Notes: generated by a model not told the origin, from the sequence alone. 16,964 bases of DNA from an uncultured Collinsella sp. (GCA_902490405.1 CABUDS010000036.1:1-16964); one strand, 5' to 3'. Positions 7,112-13,793 are shown, counted from the first letter of the stretch. A program made the numbers and translations.

Positions 7112-8488
7112 ATGTGGACATACGAGACGACGTTCTATCAGATCTATCCGCTGGGCTTTTGCGGAGCTCCGCGCGAAAACGCCGCTCCCGTTGCCGAGGA
7201 TGAACTCGCCCAGGCTGTCAACGCTGCGCCCAACCCCGATGCACCCATCATGAAGATCGCCCAATGGGCTGACTACCTGCAAGAACTCGGCGTTGGCGCT
7301 GTGCTCATCAACCCGCCGCTCGAATCCGACAGCCACGGCTACGATACGCGCAGCCTGCGCCATGTCGACCGCCGCCTGGGCGGGGATGCCGATTTTGCCG
7401 CCGTATGCGAGACGCTGCACGCCCATGGCATCCGTGTGGTGCTCGATGCGGTCTTCAACCACGTCGGCCGCGGCTTCTGGGCCTTCCGTGATGTGCAGGA
7501 GCGTAAGTGGGACTCGCCGTACAAGGACTGGTTCCACATTAGCTTTGACGGCGACTCCTGCTATGGCGACGGCTTTTGGTACGAGGGTTGGGAAGGCCAT
7601 TTTGAACTTGTGAAGCTCAACCTGCAAAATCCCGCTGTGGTCGATTACCTGCTCGAGTCCGTGCGCCGTTGGGCTGACGTGTTTGGCGTCGACGGCCTGC
7701 GCCTGGACGTTGCCTATATGCTCGACCGCGACTTCATGCGTCGTCTGCATACCTTTACCCGCGAGCTCAAGCCCGATTTTGTGCTGATCGGCGAGACGCT
7801 CCACGGCGACTACAACCAGATCGTCAACGACGAGATGCTTGACTCCTGCACCAACTACGAGTGCTACAAGGGCCTGTACTCCAGCTTTAACTCGGTCAAC
7901 ATGTTCGAGATTGCCCATTCGCTGCATCGCCAGTTTGGCGGCGATCCGTGGTGCATCTACCGCGGCAAACACCTGCTGTCGTTTGTCGACAACCACGACG
8001 TGCCGCGCCTGGCGAGCATCCTCACCGACAAGTCGTGCCTGCGTCCCGCCTATGGCATGCTCTTTGGCATGCCGGGCATTCCGTGCGTCTACTATGGCAG
8101 CGAGTGGGGGATTGCCGGCGAAAAGGGCGGCCCCGATGGTGACTGGGCGCTGCGACCTGCGCTCGATGAGCCTGCGCCCAACGAGCTGACGGCGTTCATC
8201 ACGCAGCTTGCGCACCTTCGCTCGGCCGATGACGCGGCGGCCTGTGCTCTCAACTACGGTGCCTATCGCAACGTGGTGATCCAGAACAAGCAGCTGCTGT
8301 TCGAGCGCGCCTGTGATGACGCGACGGTGCTCGTGGCGGTGAACGCCGTGGGCGAGCCTTACACCTTTGGCGCCGGCGAGCTCAACGGGTCCTTTGTCGA
8401 CCTGCTTGCCGATGGCGTGCCCACGGTCGAGCTGGCTGGCTCCCTTGAGCTTGCGCCCTACGAGGTGCGCTATCTGTTGAGGGCCTAG
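7112..8488 (+). CDS. GH13 alpha-amylase-family glycosidase (cyclomaltodextrinase-like)
   Basis: A 458-residue cytoplasmic enzyme with no signal peptide. It has the four GH13 regions: region I DAVFNHVG (112-119), region II GLRLDVA with the nucleophile Asp199, region III GETLHGD with the acid/base Glu228, and region IV FVDNHD with Asp296. The N-terminus (FYQIYPLGFCGAPREN) and the segments GFWYEGWEGHFELVKLNL and CTNYECYKGLYSSFNS are typical of a bacterial cyclomaltodextrinase/maltodextrin-glucosidase-like group. It lacks the N-terminal dimerisation domain of classical neopullulanases, so it is a compact form. It probably hydrolyses imported maltodextrins. GGGAGG at 7101-7106 precedes the ATG. 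A TACAAT at 7071-7076 could be its -10, without a clear -35. The next gene starts 3 bp after the stop. Confidence 0.9.
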   Translation: MWTYETTFYQIYPLGFCGAPRENAAPVAEDELAQAVNAAPNPDAPIMKIAQWADYLQELGVGAVLINPPLESDSHGYDTRSLRHVDRRLGGDADFAAVCETLHAHGIRVVLDAVFNHVGRGFWAFRDVQERKWDSPYKDWFHISFDGDSCYGDGFWYEGWEGHFELVKLNLQNPAVVDYLLESVRRWADVFGVDGLRLDVAYMLDRDFMRRLHTFTRELKPDFVLIGETLHGDYNQIVNDEMLDSCTNYECYKGLYSSFNSVNMFEIAHSLHRQFGGDPWCIYRGKHLLSFVDNHDVPRLASILTDKSCLRPAYGMLFGMPGIPCVYYGSEWGIAGEKGGPDGDWALRPALDEPAPNELTAFITQLAHLRSADDAAACALNYGAYRNVVIQNKQLLFERACDDATVLVAVNAVGEPYTFGAGELNGSFVDLLADGVPTVELAGSLELAPYEVRYLLRA

Positions 8489-8491
8489 GCC

Positions 8492-9055
8492 ATGGCTGCG
8501 TCCGACGAGGGCTATCAACATATTGAGCATGGGTTTGAACCCGTGTTTGACGAGCGCTCGCGCGTTTTGGTGCTGGGGTCGTTTCCCTCGGTGCTCTCGC
8601 GTGCCAATGCCTTCTACTATGGCAATCCGCAGAACCGCTTTTGGCGGGTCACGGCGGCGTGTCTCGGTGTGCCTGTGCCGCCCAACGAGGGTGATCCTTT
8701 GGCAAACGGTGAGCCCGCGACGCTCGATGTCTCCATTGCCGCCAAGCGATCCATGCTGCTTAACGGCGGCGTAGCCCTGTGGGATGTGATCGAGAGTTGT
8801 GACATTAAGGGCTCGAGTGACGCGAGCATTCGCAACGTTGTACCGGCACATATCGGGCGCATTACCGATGCAGCTCCCATTGAGCAGGTGATATGCAACG
8901 GTGGTACGGCTGGCCGGCTCTACAAGCGCTATCTACAAGAACGCACCGGGCTGCCCGCCATCGTCCTGCCCTCGACAAGTCCTGCCAATGCGGCTTGGCG
9001 TCTTGAGCGCCTTGTCGAGCGCTGGCGCGAGGCAGTTGACTGGGCTGCTCTCTAA
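8492..9055 (+). CDS. Hypoxanthine-DNA glycosylase (UDG family 6)
   Basis: A 187-residue protein of the uracil-DNA glycosylase superfamily, family 6 (deoxyinosine glycosylase), which removes hypoxanthine from deaminated adenine in DNA. Recognised motifs are VLVLGSFPS (25-33), FYYGNPQNRFW (41-51), ALWDVIESCDIKGSSD (95-110), ICNG (134-137) and LPSTSPAN (159-166). Together these are diagnostic of the family and of normal length. It begins 3 bp after the glycosidase stop, with GAGGG at 8479-8483 inside the end of that gene, so the two are probably co-transcribed although functionally unrelated. The final TAA is 1 bp from the stop codon of the convergent gene, leaving no room for a dedicated terminator. 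Confidence 0.87.
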   Translation: MAASDEGYQHIEHGFEPVFDERSRVLVLGSFPSVLSRANAFYYGNPQNRFWRVTAACLGVPVPPNEGDPLANGEPATLDVSIAAKRSMLLNGGVALWDVIESCDIKGSSDASIRNVVPAHIGRITDAAPIEQVICNGGTAGRLYKRYLQERTGLPAIVLPSTSPANAAWRLERLVERWREAVDWAAL

Positions 9056-9056
9056 T

Positions 9057-9719
9057 TTAGATATTTGATTGAGCATGGGCGCCGAGGCGTTTGATGATGG
9101 CGTGCCAGATCGGCGCGGGCAGCGCGGGCTCGACACGCACCATGCCGTCGGCGTTGACGCTACCGGCATCGCCGCCGCCGAGCAGCTGGGCGTGCTCAAC
9201 TGAGCAGCCCATGCGCACGGCACCCACAAGCTTATCCATCGCTTCCGAAAACGGTCGCCGCAAGAGTCCCATGCGCGGGGAGCGACGAAGCGCCGCAATG
9301 CCGCTGCCGGCGCAGATGGCAACGCCGCCACACCACAATTGGTCATGGCGCTCACATGCCTTGTGCAGGCGAACGGCGGCCCCACGCGCCTGCTCAGTGC
9401 CCTCTTGTGCGGCTCGAATCGCGGCATAGACGCGCGTTCCCGTACCGCCAAAGCGCTCAAGCGTCTGCTCGATAGCTGTCAACGTCTCATCGTCAGCCAC
9501 ATCTTCAATGGCCAGCACGATGCCATCGGCAACGCTGCCGGCGTCATTTGCCTTCAAGTCGACCGGGCGGGGGAGCGCGGTGCCAGAAAGCTGAGCATAG
9601 GCAGCGATGGCATCCTGCAGGTCCCAGAGCAAAAACTCAAGATCGGCGCTATTGGGAATGCTGATATACGCAATGGTTTGCAACGTTTTTGGTACATCGC
9701 CGCGTGCGGTCGTCTCCAT
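9057..9719 (-). CDS. Diverged flavodoxin-like/NADPH:FMN-reductase-like protein
   Basis: A 220-residue soluble protein, the only minus-strand gene here. I do not recognise an exact family. The layout recalls atypical flavodoxin-fold proteins: a strand with DGIVLAIED (65-73), a strand TRVYAAIRAA (95-104) where the family usually has 'K-x-V-Y-A-I', then a helix and LWCGGVAICAGSGIAALRRS (128-147), PRMGLLRRPF and AMDKLVGAV. The last part parallels the 'WGxGxxIGxGE...G..R' block of that group. The usual N-terminal FMN-phosphate loop is not evident, so it may be degenerate or non-flavin. AAGGAGG lies 4 nt upstream of the ATG on the minus strand (complement of 9724-9730), which strongly supports a real gene. 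It is divergent from the aminotransferase gene. Confidence 0.68.
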   Translation of the reverse strand: METTARGDVPKTLQTIAYISIPNSADLEFLLWDLQDAIAAYAQLSGTALPRPVDLKANDAGSVADGIVLAIEDVADDETLTAIEQTLERFGGTGTRVYAAIRAAQEGTEQARGAAVRLHKACERHDQLWCGGVAICAGSGIAALRRSPRMGLLRRPFSEAMDKLVGAVRMGCSVEHAQLLGGGDAGSVNADGMVRVEPALPAPIWHAIIKRLGAHAQSNI

Positions 9720-9757
9720 GCCACCTCCTTTCCGGTTGGTTTCCGTTTAGGTTACAC

Positions 9758-9768
9758 CGTCTGACGGC
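9758..9768. promoter_or_regulatory. Small dyad between divergent genes, candidate operator
   Basis: CCGTC-T-GACGG, an 11-bp perfect dyad, lies near the middle of the 93-bp gap between the minus-strand flavodoxin-like gene and the aminotransferase gene. TATCCT at 9781-9786 could be a -10 for the aminotransferase. No -35 at a proper distance is visible. The assignment is low confidence. Confidence 0.25.
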
Positions 9769-9812
9769 GCTCCGCCGCGCTATCCTAGTGCAACCCTTAC
9801 GAAAGGAACGCC

Positions 9813-10949
9813 ATGCGTCTGCCCATGAATACCTCGCTTGCCACGCTCAAGCCCTCCGGTATCCGCCGAATCAACGCGCTCGCCGCTCAGCATCCGGGAT
9901 GCATCGCGCTTGCGCTCGGCGAGCCTGATTTTCCCACGCCCGATGTGATTAGCGCCGAGGTGACCGCCGCACTGGGCCGCGGTGACACGCACTATCCGCC
10001 CAACAACGGTCGCCCTGTCCTGCGCGAGGCACTGTCTGCCTACATGGGGGACGCGGGCCTTACGTTTTCGGCCGACGAGGTCATCCTGACCGACGGCGCG
10101 ACCGAGGCCCTGTCGGCAACATTCATGGCCATGCTCAACCCCGGCGACGAGGTCATTATCCCCACGCCGGCCTTTGGCCTGTACGAGAGCATCGTCGTAG
10201 CCAATCACGCCAAAGCGGTCTTTTTGGATACGGAGCCTGCGCAATTTCAGATTGACGAGGATGCGCTTCGCGCCTGTGTGACCCCGGCGACCAAGGCCAT
10301 CGTCATCTGCACGCCCAACAATCCCACGGGTTGCATTCTCAACGCGGCATCGCTCGACGCCGTGGCGCGCGTAGCGGAGCAGGCGGGCATCTACGTGGTC
10401 TGCGACGACGTATACAACCGCCTCGTCTATGTGGACGGCTACGAGCGCTTTGCCCAACGCCACCCGGAGCTACGCGAGCAGACGGTCGTCATCGAGAGCT
10501 TCTCCAAGCCATGGGCCATGACCGGCTGGCGCTTGGGTTGGCTCGCAGCGGCAGCCCCCGTCATCGCCGAGATTGCCAAGGCTCACCAATACTTAGTATC
10601 GAGTGCCGTCTCATTCGAAATGGACGCCGCAGTCCGAGCCCTCACCGTCGACCCAACCCCCATGCTCAAAGTCTACCGAGCCCGCCGCAAACGCGTGCTC
10701 GCAGCCTTAAACGCTATGGGCCTCGATGCAGTAGAGCCCGCAGGAGCCTTCTACACTTTCCCGAGCATCAAGCAATTCGGTCTAACAAGCGAAGCCTTCT
10801 GCATCAAAGCCATCAAAGAGGCAAACGTAGCCCTAGTCCCGGGCGACTGCTTCGGCACCGAAGGCCACGTCCGCCTCAGCTATTGCGTTTCCGATAAAGA
10901 CCTGGACGAAGGCCTCCACCGCCTGTCCACCTTCGTCTCGGCTCTATAG
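9813..10949 (+). CDS. PLP-dependent class I aminotransferase
   Basis: A 378-residue fold-type I aminotransferase of the aspartate/aromatic family. Visible features are the substrate-binding LGEPDFPTP (35-43), TDGATEAL (93-100), NNPTG (169-173, Asn170), Asp198 and Tyr201 in CDDVY (pyridine N and O3' contacts), the PLP lysine Lys232 in SFSKPWAMTGWRLG, and the carboxylate-binding Arg354 in VRLSY. It transfers amino groups between amino acids and 2-oxo acids; the substrate cannot be read from sequence. AAAGGA at 9802-9807 supports ATG 9813. Odd feature: from about codon 257 (10581) to the stop, codon usage changes abruptly. A-ending codons rise from 9 of 122 (codons 135-256) to 30 of 122 (257-378), and G-ending codons fall from about 40 to 13. 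The protein stays intact, so this is a mosaic allele and not a broken gene. Confidence 0.92.
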   Translation: MRLPMNTSLATLKPSGIRRINALAAQHPGCIALALGEPDFPTPDVISAEVTAALGRGDTHYPPNNGRPVLREALSAYMGDAGLTFSADEVILTDGATEALSATFMAMLNPGDEVIIPTPAFGLYESIVVANHAKAVFLDTEPAQFQIDEDALRACVTPATKAIVICTPNNPTGCILNAASLDAVARVAEQAGIYVVCDDVYNRLVYVDGYERFAQRHPELREQTVVIESFSKPWAMTGWRLGWLAAAAPVIAEIAKAHQYLVSSAVSFEMDAAVRALTVDPTPMLKVYRARRKRVLAALNAMGLDAVEPAGAFYTFPSIKQFGLTSEAFCIKAIKEANVALVPGDCFGTEGHVRLSYCVSDKDLDEGLHRLSTFVSAL

Positions 10950-10983
10950 CCATCGGGGACGCAACACATCAGACCACCGATCT

Positions 10984-11247
10984 AAGCATTATGAGTGGGG
11001 CGCGCGCCGGCCAACGGAAAACCGGGCTGCTCCATAGTTGACGCAGGCACGCGCCGCCGAAGGCCAGGCGCAAGGTTTTCGTAGATTCCGCACGAGCCGA
11101 AGGCCACTTAATGTGGCCTTCGTGCGAGCCCAGGACTTGACCGAGCGAAAACCTTGCACCTGGCCTTCGGCGGAGCGTGCCGGATGGTGGAATTGTGTGC
11201 AGCCCGGATTTCCGTTGACCGACGCCGGGGTCCCCGCCATAATACTT
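10984..11247. repeat. 264-bp nested palindrome upstream of rplJ
   Basis: The outer arms 10984-11030 and 11199-11247 are imperfect inverted repeats. They start AAGCATTATG and end CATAATACTT, and their inner 27 nt match at 24 positions. A second pair, 11047-11081 with 11146-11180, matches at 33 of 35. The centre is a 9-bp hairpin, GAAGGCCAC (11099-11107) with GTGGCCTTC (11113-11121). It has no transposase and no credible gene. This looks like a non-autonomous MITE-like element or a large extruding cruciform. With its flanks it fills the 510-bp gap before rplJ (10950-11459); positions 10950-10983 hold nothing clear. Confidence 0.82.
11215..11243 (+). promoter_or_regulatory. Promoter of the rplJ-rplL operon
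   Basis: TTGACC (11215-11220), a 17-bp spacer and CATAAT (11238-11243) give a near-consensus sigma-A promoter (5 of 6 at each hexamer). Both hexamers lie inside the right arm of the nested palindrome. A start near 11250 would place the L10 leader at the 5' end of the transcript. The left arm carries a degraded mirror copy on the minus strand (TTGGCC, 15-bp spacer, CATAAT). Confidence 0.75.
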
Positions 11248-11267
11248 TCGGTTCACGCACGAATCCG

Positions 11268-11345
11268 CTGCCAGAGACAGCCGGTGCAAACGGGCATCGC
11301 CCGCAAGCTTAATGGGATATCCCGCCAGCCGAGGTGGTCGAGTAG
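11268..11345 (+). ncRNA. Candidate ribosomal protein L10 leader RNA
   Basis: Directly after the promoter, the leader shows CCAGAGACAGCCGG (11271-11284) and a hairpin CGGGC/GCCCG (11291-11295 with 11299-11303). It then has GGGATATCCC (11314-11323) and ends in CCAGCCGAGGTGG (11325-11337). The order, the conserved-looking purine-rich stretch and the position before rplJ fit the known L10 leader, where the L10(L12)4 complex binds its own mRNA. The boundaries are approximate and the match is from memory, not a covariance search. Confidence 0.68.
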
Positions 11346-11357
11346 ATATGTCTTCTC

Positions 11358-11394
11358 GCCCCCGTCGCTCATGCAGCGCGGGGGCTTTCTTTTT
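11358..11394 (+). terminator. Attenuator terminator in the rplJ leader
   Basis: Stem GCCCCCG (11358-11364) with CGGGGGC (11379-11385), extended inward by CGCT/AGCG (11366-11369 with 11375-11378), is followed by TTTCTTTTT (11386-11394). This is an intrinsic terminator by every visible criterion, 66 bp before the rplJ start and just after the L10-leader candidate. I read it as the off-state of autogenous attenuation by L10-L12. Confidence 0.87.
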
Positions 11395-11459
11395 GGACAT
11401 GCCCCCGTCACGTCCTTGTGGCGGACCGTGCCCGGAAAGAATTCGAGGAGGTGTAATTC

Positions 11460-11981
11460 ATGCCCCAGCAGTACAAAATCGACAAGGTTGCAGAGATCGA
11501 GTCCCGTATCGCCGAGAACGCCGGTCTGTTCGTCGTCAACTACAACGGTCTGACGGTTAAGCAGGCTCAGGAGCTGCGTCATCAGCTTCGCGAGTGCGGC
11601 GCCGAGATGAAGGTCTACAAGAACAACCTGGTCAAGATCGCTCTCAAGAACCAGGAGCAGCCCGAGATCGACGAGATCCTCGCCGGCCCCGTCGCTTATG
11701 TGTTCTACGAGACCGAGCCGGTCGAGGCCGCTAAGGCCCTTAAGGACTTCTCTGCTAAGTCCAAGGGCGTCCTTGAGATCAAGGGCGGTATCTCCGACGG
11801 CAAGGCCGTTTCCGCTGATGATGTTAAGGCTATCGCCGAGCTGCCCACCAAGGATCAGCTTCTCGGCCAGATCGCCGGTCTCATCTCCGGTTTCGCTCGC
11901 GACATCGCTGTCTGCGTCAACGGCGTTTCCTCTGGTCTCGCTCGTTCGATCCAGCAGGTCTCCGAGCAGAAGGCAGCCTAG
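11460..11981 (+). CDS. rplJ: 50S ribosomal protein L10
   Basis: A 173-residue L10, the base of the ribosomal stalk. It binds 23S rRNA at its N-terminal domain and carries L7/L12 dimers on its C-terminal helix. Recognisable parts are the N-terminal KIDKVAEIESRIAENAGLFV, VVNYNGLTVKQAQELRHQLR, the segment EMKVYKNNLVKIAL, and LPTKDQLLGQIAGLISG toward the C-terminus. The length is usual. AGGAGGTG at 11446-11453 lies 6 nt before the ATG. It is first in the rplJ-rplL operon, behind the leader and attenuator. The codons are strongly biased to those of highly expressed genes (AAG, GAG, CTC, CGC/CGT). Confidence 0.98.
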   Translation: MPQQYKIDKVAEIESRIAENAGLFVVNYNGLTVKQAQELRHQLRECGAEMKVYKNNLVKIALKNQEQPEIDEILAGPVAYVFYETEPVEAAKALKDFSAKSKGVLEIKGGISDGKAVSADDVKAIAELPTKDQLLGQIAGLISGFARDIAVCVNGVSSGLARSIQQVSEQKAA

Positions 11982-11996
11982 TTGCTGTTTTCACCC

Positions 11997-12064
11997 GCGG
12001 CGGCAACGCCGCACCCCTGGCGCATTCGCGCCGTGTTTTAACTGATCTCCGTGCATCCGCACGG
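11997..12064 (+). other. Three consecutive hairpins in the rplJ-rplL spacer
   Basis: GCGGCG-GCAA-CGCCGC (11997-12012, a GNRA tetraloop), GGCGC-ATTC-GCGCC (12019-12032, followed by GTGTTTTA) and CCGTGC-ATCC-GCACGG (12049-12064) fill most of the 102-nt spacer. Possible roles are mRNA processing, stabilising the rplL message, or raising rplL translation to reach the excess of L12 over L10. Only the structures are seen; the roles are inferred. Confidence 0.65.
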
Positions 12065-12083
12065 AAACCGAAAGGACTTAGAA

Positions 12084-12461
12084 ATGGCTAAGCTTACCAC
12101 CGATGAGATCATCGATGCTCTTAAGGAAATGACCCTTCTCGAGGCTTCCGAGCTCGTCAAGGCTATCGAGGACACCTTCGGCGTTTCCGCCGCTGCTCCT
12201 GCTGCTGTTGTCGCCGCTCCCGCTGCTGGCGCTGCTGAGGCCGAGGAGAAGACCGAGTTTGACGTCGTGCTCGAGGGCTTCGGCGACAACAAGATCCAGG
12301 TCATCAAGGCCGTCCGTGAGCTCACCAACCTTGGCCTGAAGGAGGCCAAGGAGGTCGTCGAGGGCGCTCCCAAGGCTGTTCTCGAGGGTGCCAAGAAGGA
12401 GGACGCCGAGGCTGCCAAGGAGAAGCTCGAGGCTGCTGGCGCTGCTGTCACCCTCAAGTAA
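12084..12461 (+). CDS. rplL: 50S ribosomal protein L7/L12
   Basis: A 125-residue L7/L12, the multicopy stalk protein that recruits translational GTPases. An N-terminal dimerisation domain (1-32, KLTTDEIIDALKEMTLLEA) is followed by an Ala/Pro-rich hinge (about 35-55) and a C-terminal domain (57-125). The C-terminal domain has the conserved KIQVIKAVRELTNLGLKEAK helix pair and ends AAVTLK. I start at ATG 12084, preceded by AAAGGA (12071-12076). The upstream in-frame ATG at 12051 would add residues that are foreign to the family and would run through a hairpin. A strong terminator follows the stop. Confidence 0.98.
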   Translation: MAKLTTDEIIDALKEMTLLEASELVKAIEDTFGVSAAAPAAVVAAPAAGAAEAEEKTEFDVVLEGFGDNKIQVIKAVRELTNLGLKEAKEVVEGAPKAVLEGAKKEDAEAAKEKLEAAGAAVTLK

Positions 12462-12489
12462 TCAGGCTTTCTCGCCAGATTCCTTTGCA

Positions 12490-12522
12490 GACGGGGTTCG
12501 CATTGCGAGCCCCGTCTTTTTT
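12490..12522 (+). terminator. Terminator of the rplJ-rplL operon
   Basis: A 12-bp stem with one wobble (12490-12501 with 12505-12516, outer GACGGGG/CCCCGTC) closes on a 3-nt loop and is followed by six T (12517-12522). This is a textbook intrinsic terminator, 28 bp after rplL. Confidence 0.93.
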
Positions 12523-12600
12523 GTTTATCGGTCCCTCGGCATCGGTTGCTCAAACTGCCATGTTCTGTGATTTGGGTCGTATCGGGTGCCCTGCCGTTGG

Positions 12601-12634
12601 GCAATAAAATTGCACCATTCGAGCAATAATTTGC
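12601..12634. promoter_or_regulatory. Two phased AT-rich dyads upstream of galU
   Basis: GCAAT-AAA-ATTGC (12601-12613) and GCAA-TAAT-TTGC (12623-12634) are small dyads with related half-sites (GCAA). Their centres are 21.5 bp apart, about two helical turns. They lie just upstream of the candidate galU promoter and could be paired operator sites. The remainder of 12523-12775 shows no gene. Confidence 0.3.
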
Positions 12635-12651
12635 GTTGACCTGCTGAAGAA

Positions 12652-12679
12652 TTGTCTCTGCCTTGTAGCGACATATAGT
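12652..12679 (+). promoter_or_regulatory. Candidate galU promoter
   Basis: TTGTCT (12652-12657), a 16-bp spacer and TATAGT (12674-12679) match the sigma-A hexamers at 4 and 5 of 6 positions. This would give a leader of about 90 nt. A TTGACC at 12636 has no -10 at the right distance. Confidence 0.4.
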
Positions 12680-12775
12680 TCCAGCGGTAAGATGCTTGAG
12701 TATCGCAATTTGGTCTGCGGCTGTGTGCCGCACGCATGGGGCGCTTTTGCGCCTGCGAAAGGATCTTTGAATAAC

Positions 12776-13684
12776 ATGAAGGCAATCATCCCCGCCGCCG
12801 GTCTTGGCACGCGTTTTCTGCCTGGCACCAAGTGCACGCCCAAAGAGATGCTGCCGGTGCTCGACAAGCCCGTCATTCAGTACGTCGTCGAGGAGGCGCT
12901 CGAGCCCGAGGAGGTCGACGATGCCATCATCGTTACTTCTCCCGGTAAGCCCGAGCTACTGAACTACTTCCAGCCTGATCGCTCGCTCGAGAACCTGCTG
13001 CGCGAGCGCGGCAAGAACGCCTATGCCGATGCCGTCGCCCACGCTGGCGGTATGCCGGTCGACTTCCGTTATCAGTACGAGCCCAAGGGCCTCGGCCATG
13101 CTATTCGCTCTGCTGCCGACGCCGTGGCAGGGGAGAACTTCCTGGTTCTTCTGGGCGACTACGTTGTGCCTAACCGCGACATCTGCGACAAGATGCTCGC
13201 CGTTTCCAAGGAGCACGGTGGCGCTTCGGTTATCGCCGTCGCTGCTTGCTCGCCCGAGGAAGTCAGCCGCTACGGCGTTATCGCCGGCGAGCGCGTCGGT
13301 TCGCTCGAGGGCGCCGAGGGCGTTGCCGATGCCGAGCCGGGCGCTGTCTGGCGCATCGGCGGTCTGGTCGAGAAGCCCGCTCCCGAGGCGGCTCCGTCCA
13401 ACCTGTACATCGTCGGTCGCTACCTGCTGAGCCCGCTGGTCATGGACTTGCTGGCCGATCAGCAGGCCGGCAAGGGCGGCGAGATCCAGCTCACCGACGC
13501 CATGGCCCGTTCGCTCGACCGCGAGGCCATGTACGCCGTCGTCATCGACCCGCTGTCGGGCTACGACACTGGCACTCCCTCTGGTTGGATGGCCACTAAC
13601 GCCCTCATGGCTGCAAACGACCCCCGCTTTGCCGATGCCTTCTGGGACGCCATCGACGAGCGCGGCGGATTGATGCGCAAGTAA
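12776..13684 (+). CDS. galU: UTP-glucose-1-phosphate uridylyltransferase
   Basis: A 302-residue nucleotidyltransferase that makes UDP-glucose from UTP and glucose-1-phosphate, for cell-envelope glycans and galactose metabolism. Visible motifs are IIPAAGLGTRFLPGTK (4-19) with PKEMLPVLDKP, QYEPKGLGHAI (100-110), LLGDY with metal-binding Asp128, VEKP (198-201), GRYLL and GEIQLTDA (235-242), and GYDTGTPSGW near the C-terminus. AAAGGA at 12758-12763 is 12 nt from ATG 12776, which is long. An in-frame TTG at 12767 is too close to it (3 nt), so I keep the ATG, which matches the family N-terminus. The gene has its own promoter candidate and terminator, and sits between rplL and rpoB. Confidence 0.95.
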   Translation: MKAIIPAAGLGTRFLPGTKCTPKEMLPVLDKPVIQYVVEEALEPEEVDDAIIVTSPGKPELLNYFQPDRSLENLLRERGKNAYADAVAHAGGMPVDFRYQYEPKGLGHAIRSAADAVAGENFLVLLGDYVVPNRDICDKMLAVSKEHGGASVIAVAACSPEEVSRYGVIAGERVGSLEGAEGVADAEPGAVWRIGGLVEKPAPEAAPSNLYIVGRYLLSPLVMDLLADQQAGKGGEIQLTDAMARSLDREAMYAVVIDPLSGYDTGTPSGWMATNALMAANDPRFADAFWDAIDERGGLMRK

Positions 13685-13704
13685 GCCTTCGGGCACCGAC
13701 ATTT

Positions 13705-13737
13705 ACGGGCGTGGACCTCGGTTCGCGCCCGTTTTTT
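13705..13737 (+). terminator. Terminator after galU
   Basis: Stem ACGGGCG (13705-13711) with CGCCCGT (13726-13732) is followed by a run of six T (13732-13737), 20 bp after the galU stop. It separates galU from rpoB transcription. Confidence 0.9.
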
Positions 13738-13761
13738 ATAAGAGCTGCGATTGCTGGCTCT

Positions 13762-13793
13762 CTGTTCACAGAAAATATATGAACAGATGTTCG
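13762..13793. promoter_or_regulatory. LexA-box-like dyad upstream of rpoB
   Basis: TGAACAGATGTTCG (13780-13793) matches the Gram-positive SOS-box consensus CGAACRNRYGTTCG at 13 of 14 positions. An extra half-site CTGTTCA (13762-13768) is inverted relative to TGAACAG (13780-13786), so three half-sites cluster here. The surroundings are AT-rich (13765-13860). The site is about 90 bp upstream of the candidate rpoB promoter and 43 bp after the galU terminator. Binding by LexA is inference; another dimeric regulator could use it. Confidence 0.42.

Noticed and set aside
10952..10981. ATCGG...CCGAT as a terminator after the aminotransferase
   Set aside because: Only 5 bp of stem with a 20-nt loop and no T-tract.
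10989..11553. Open frames on both strands across the nested palindrome and L10 leader
   Set aside because: They run through inverted repeats, the leader hairpins and the attenuator, have no ribosome binding site, and the two strands encode similar peptides only because the DNA is palindromic.
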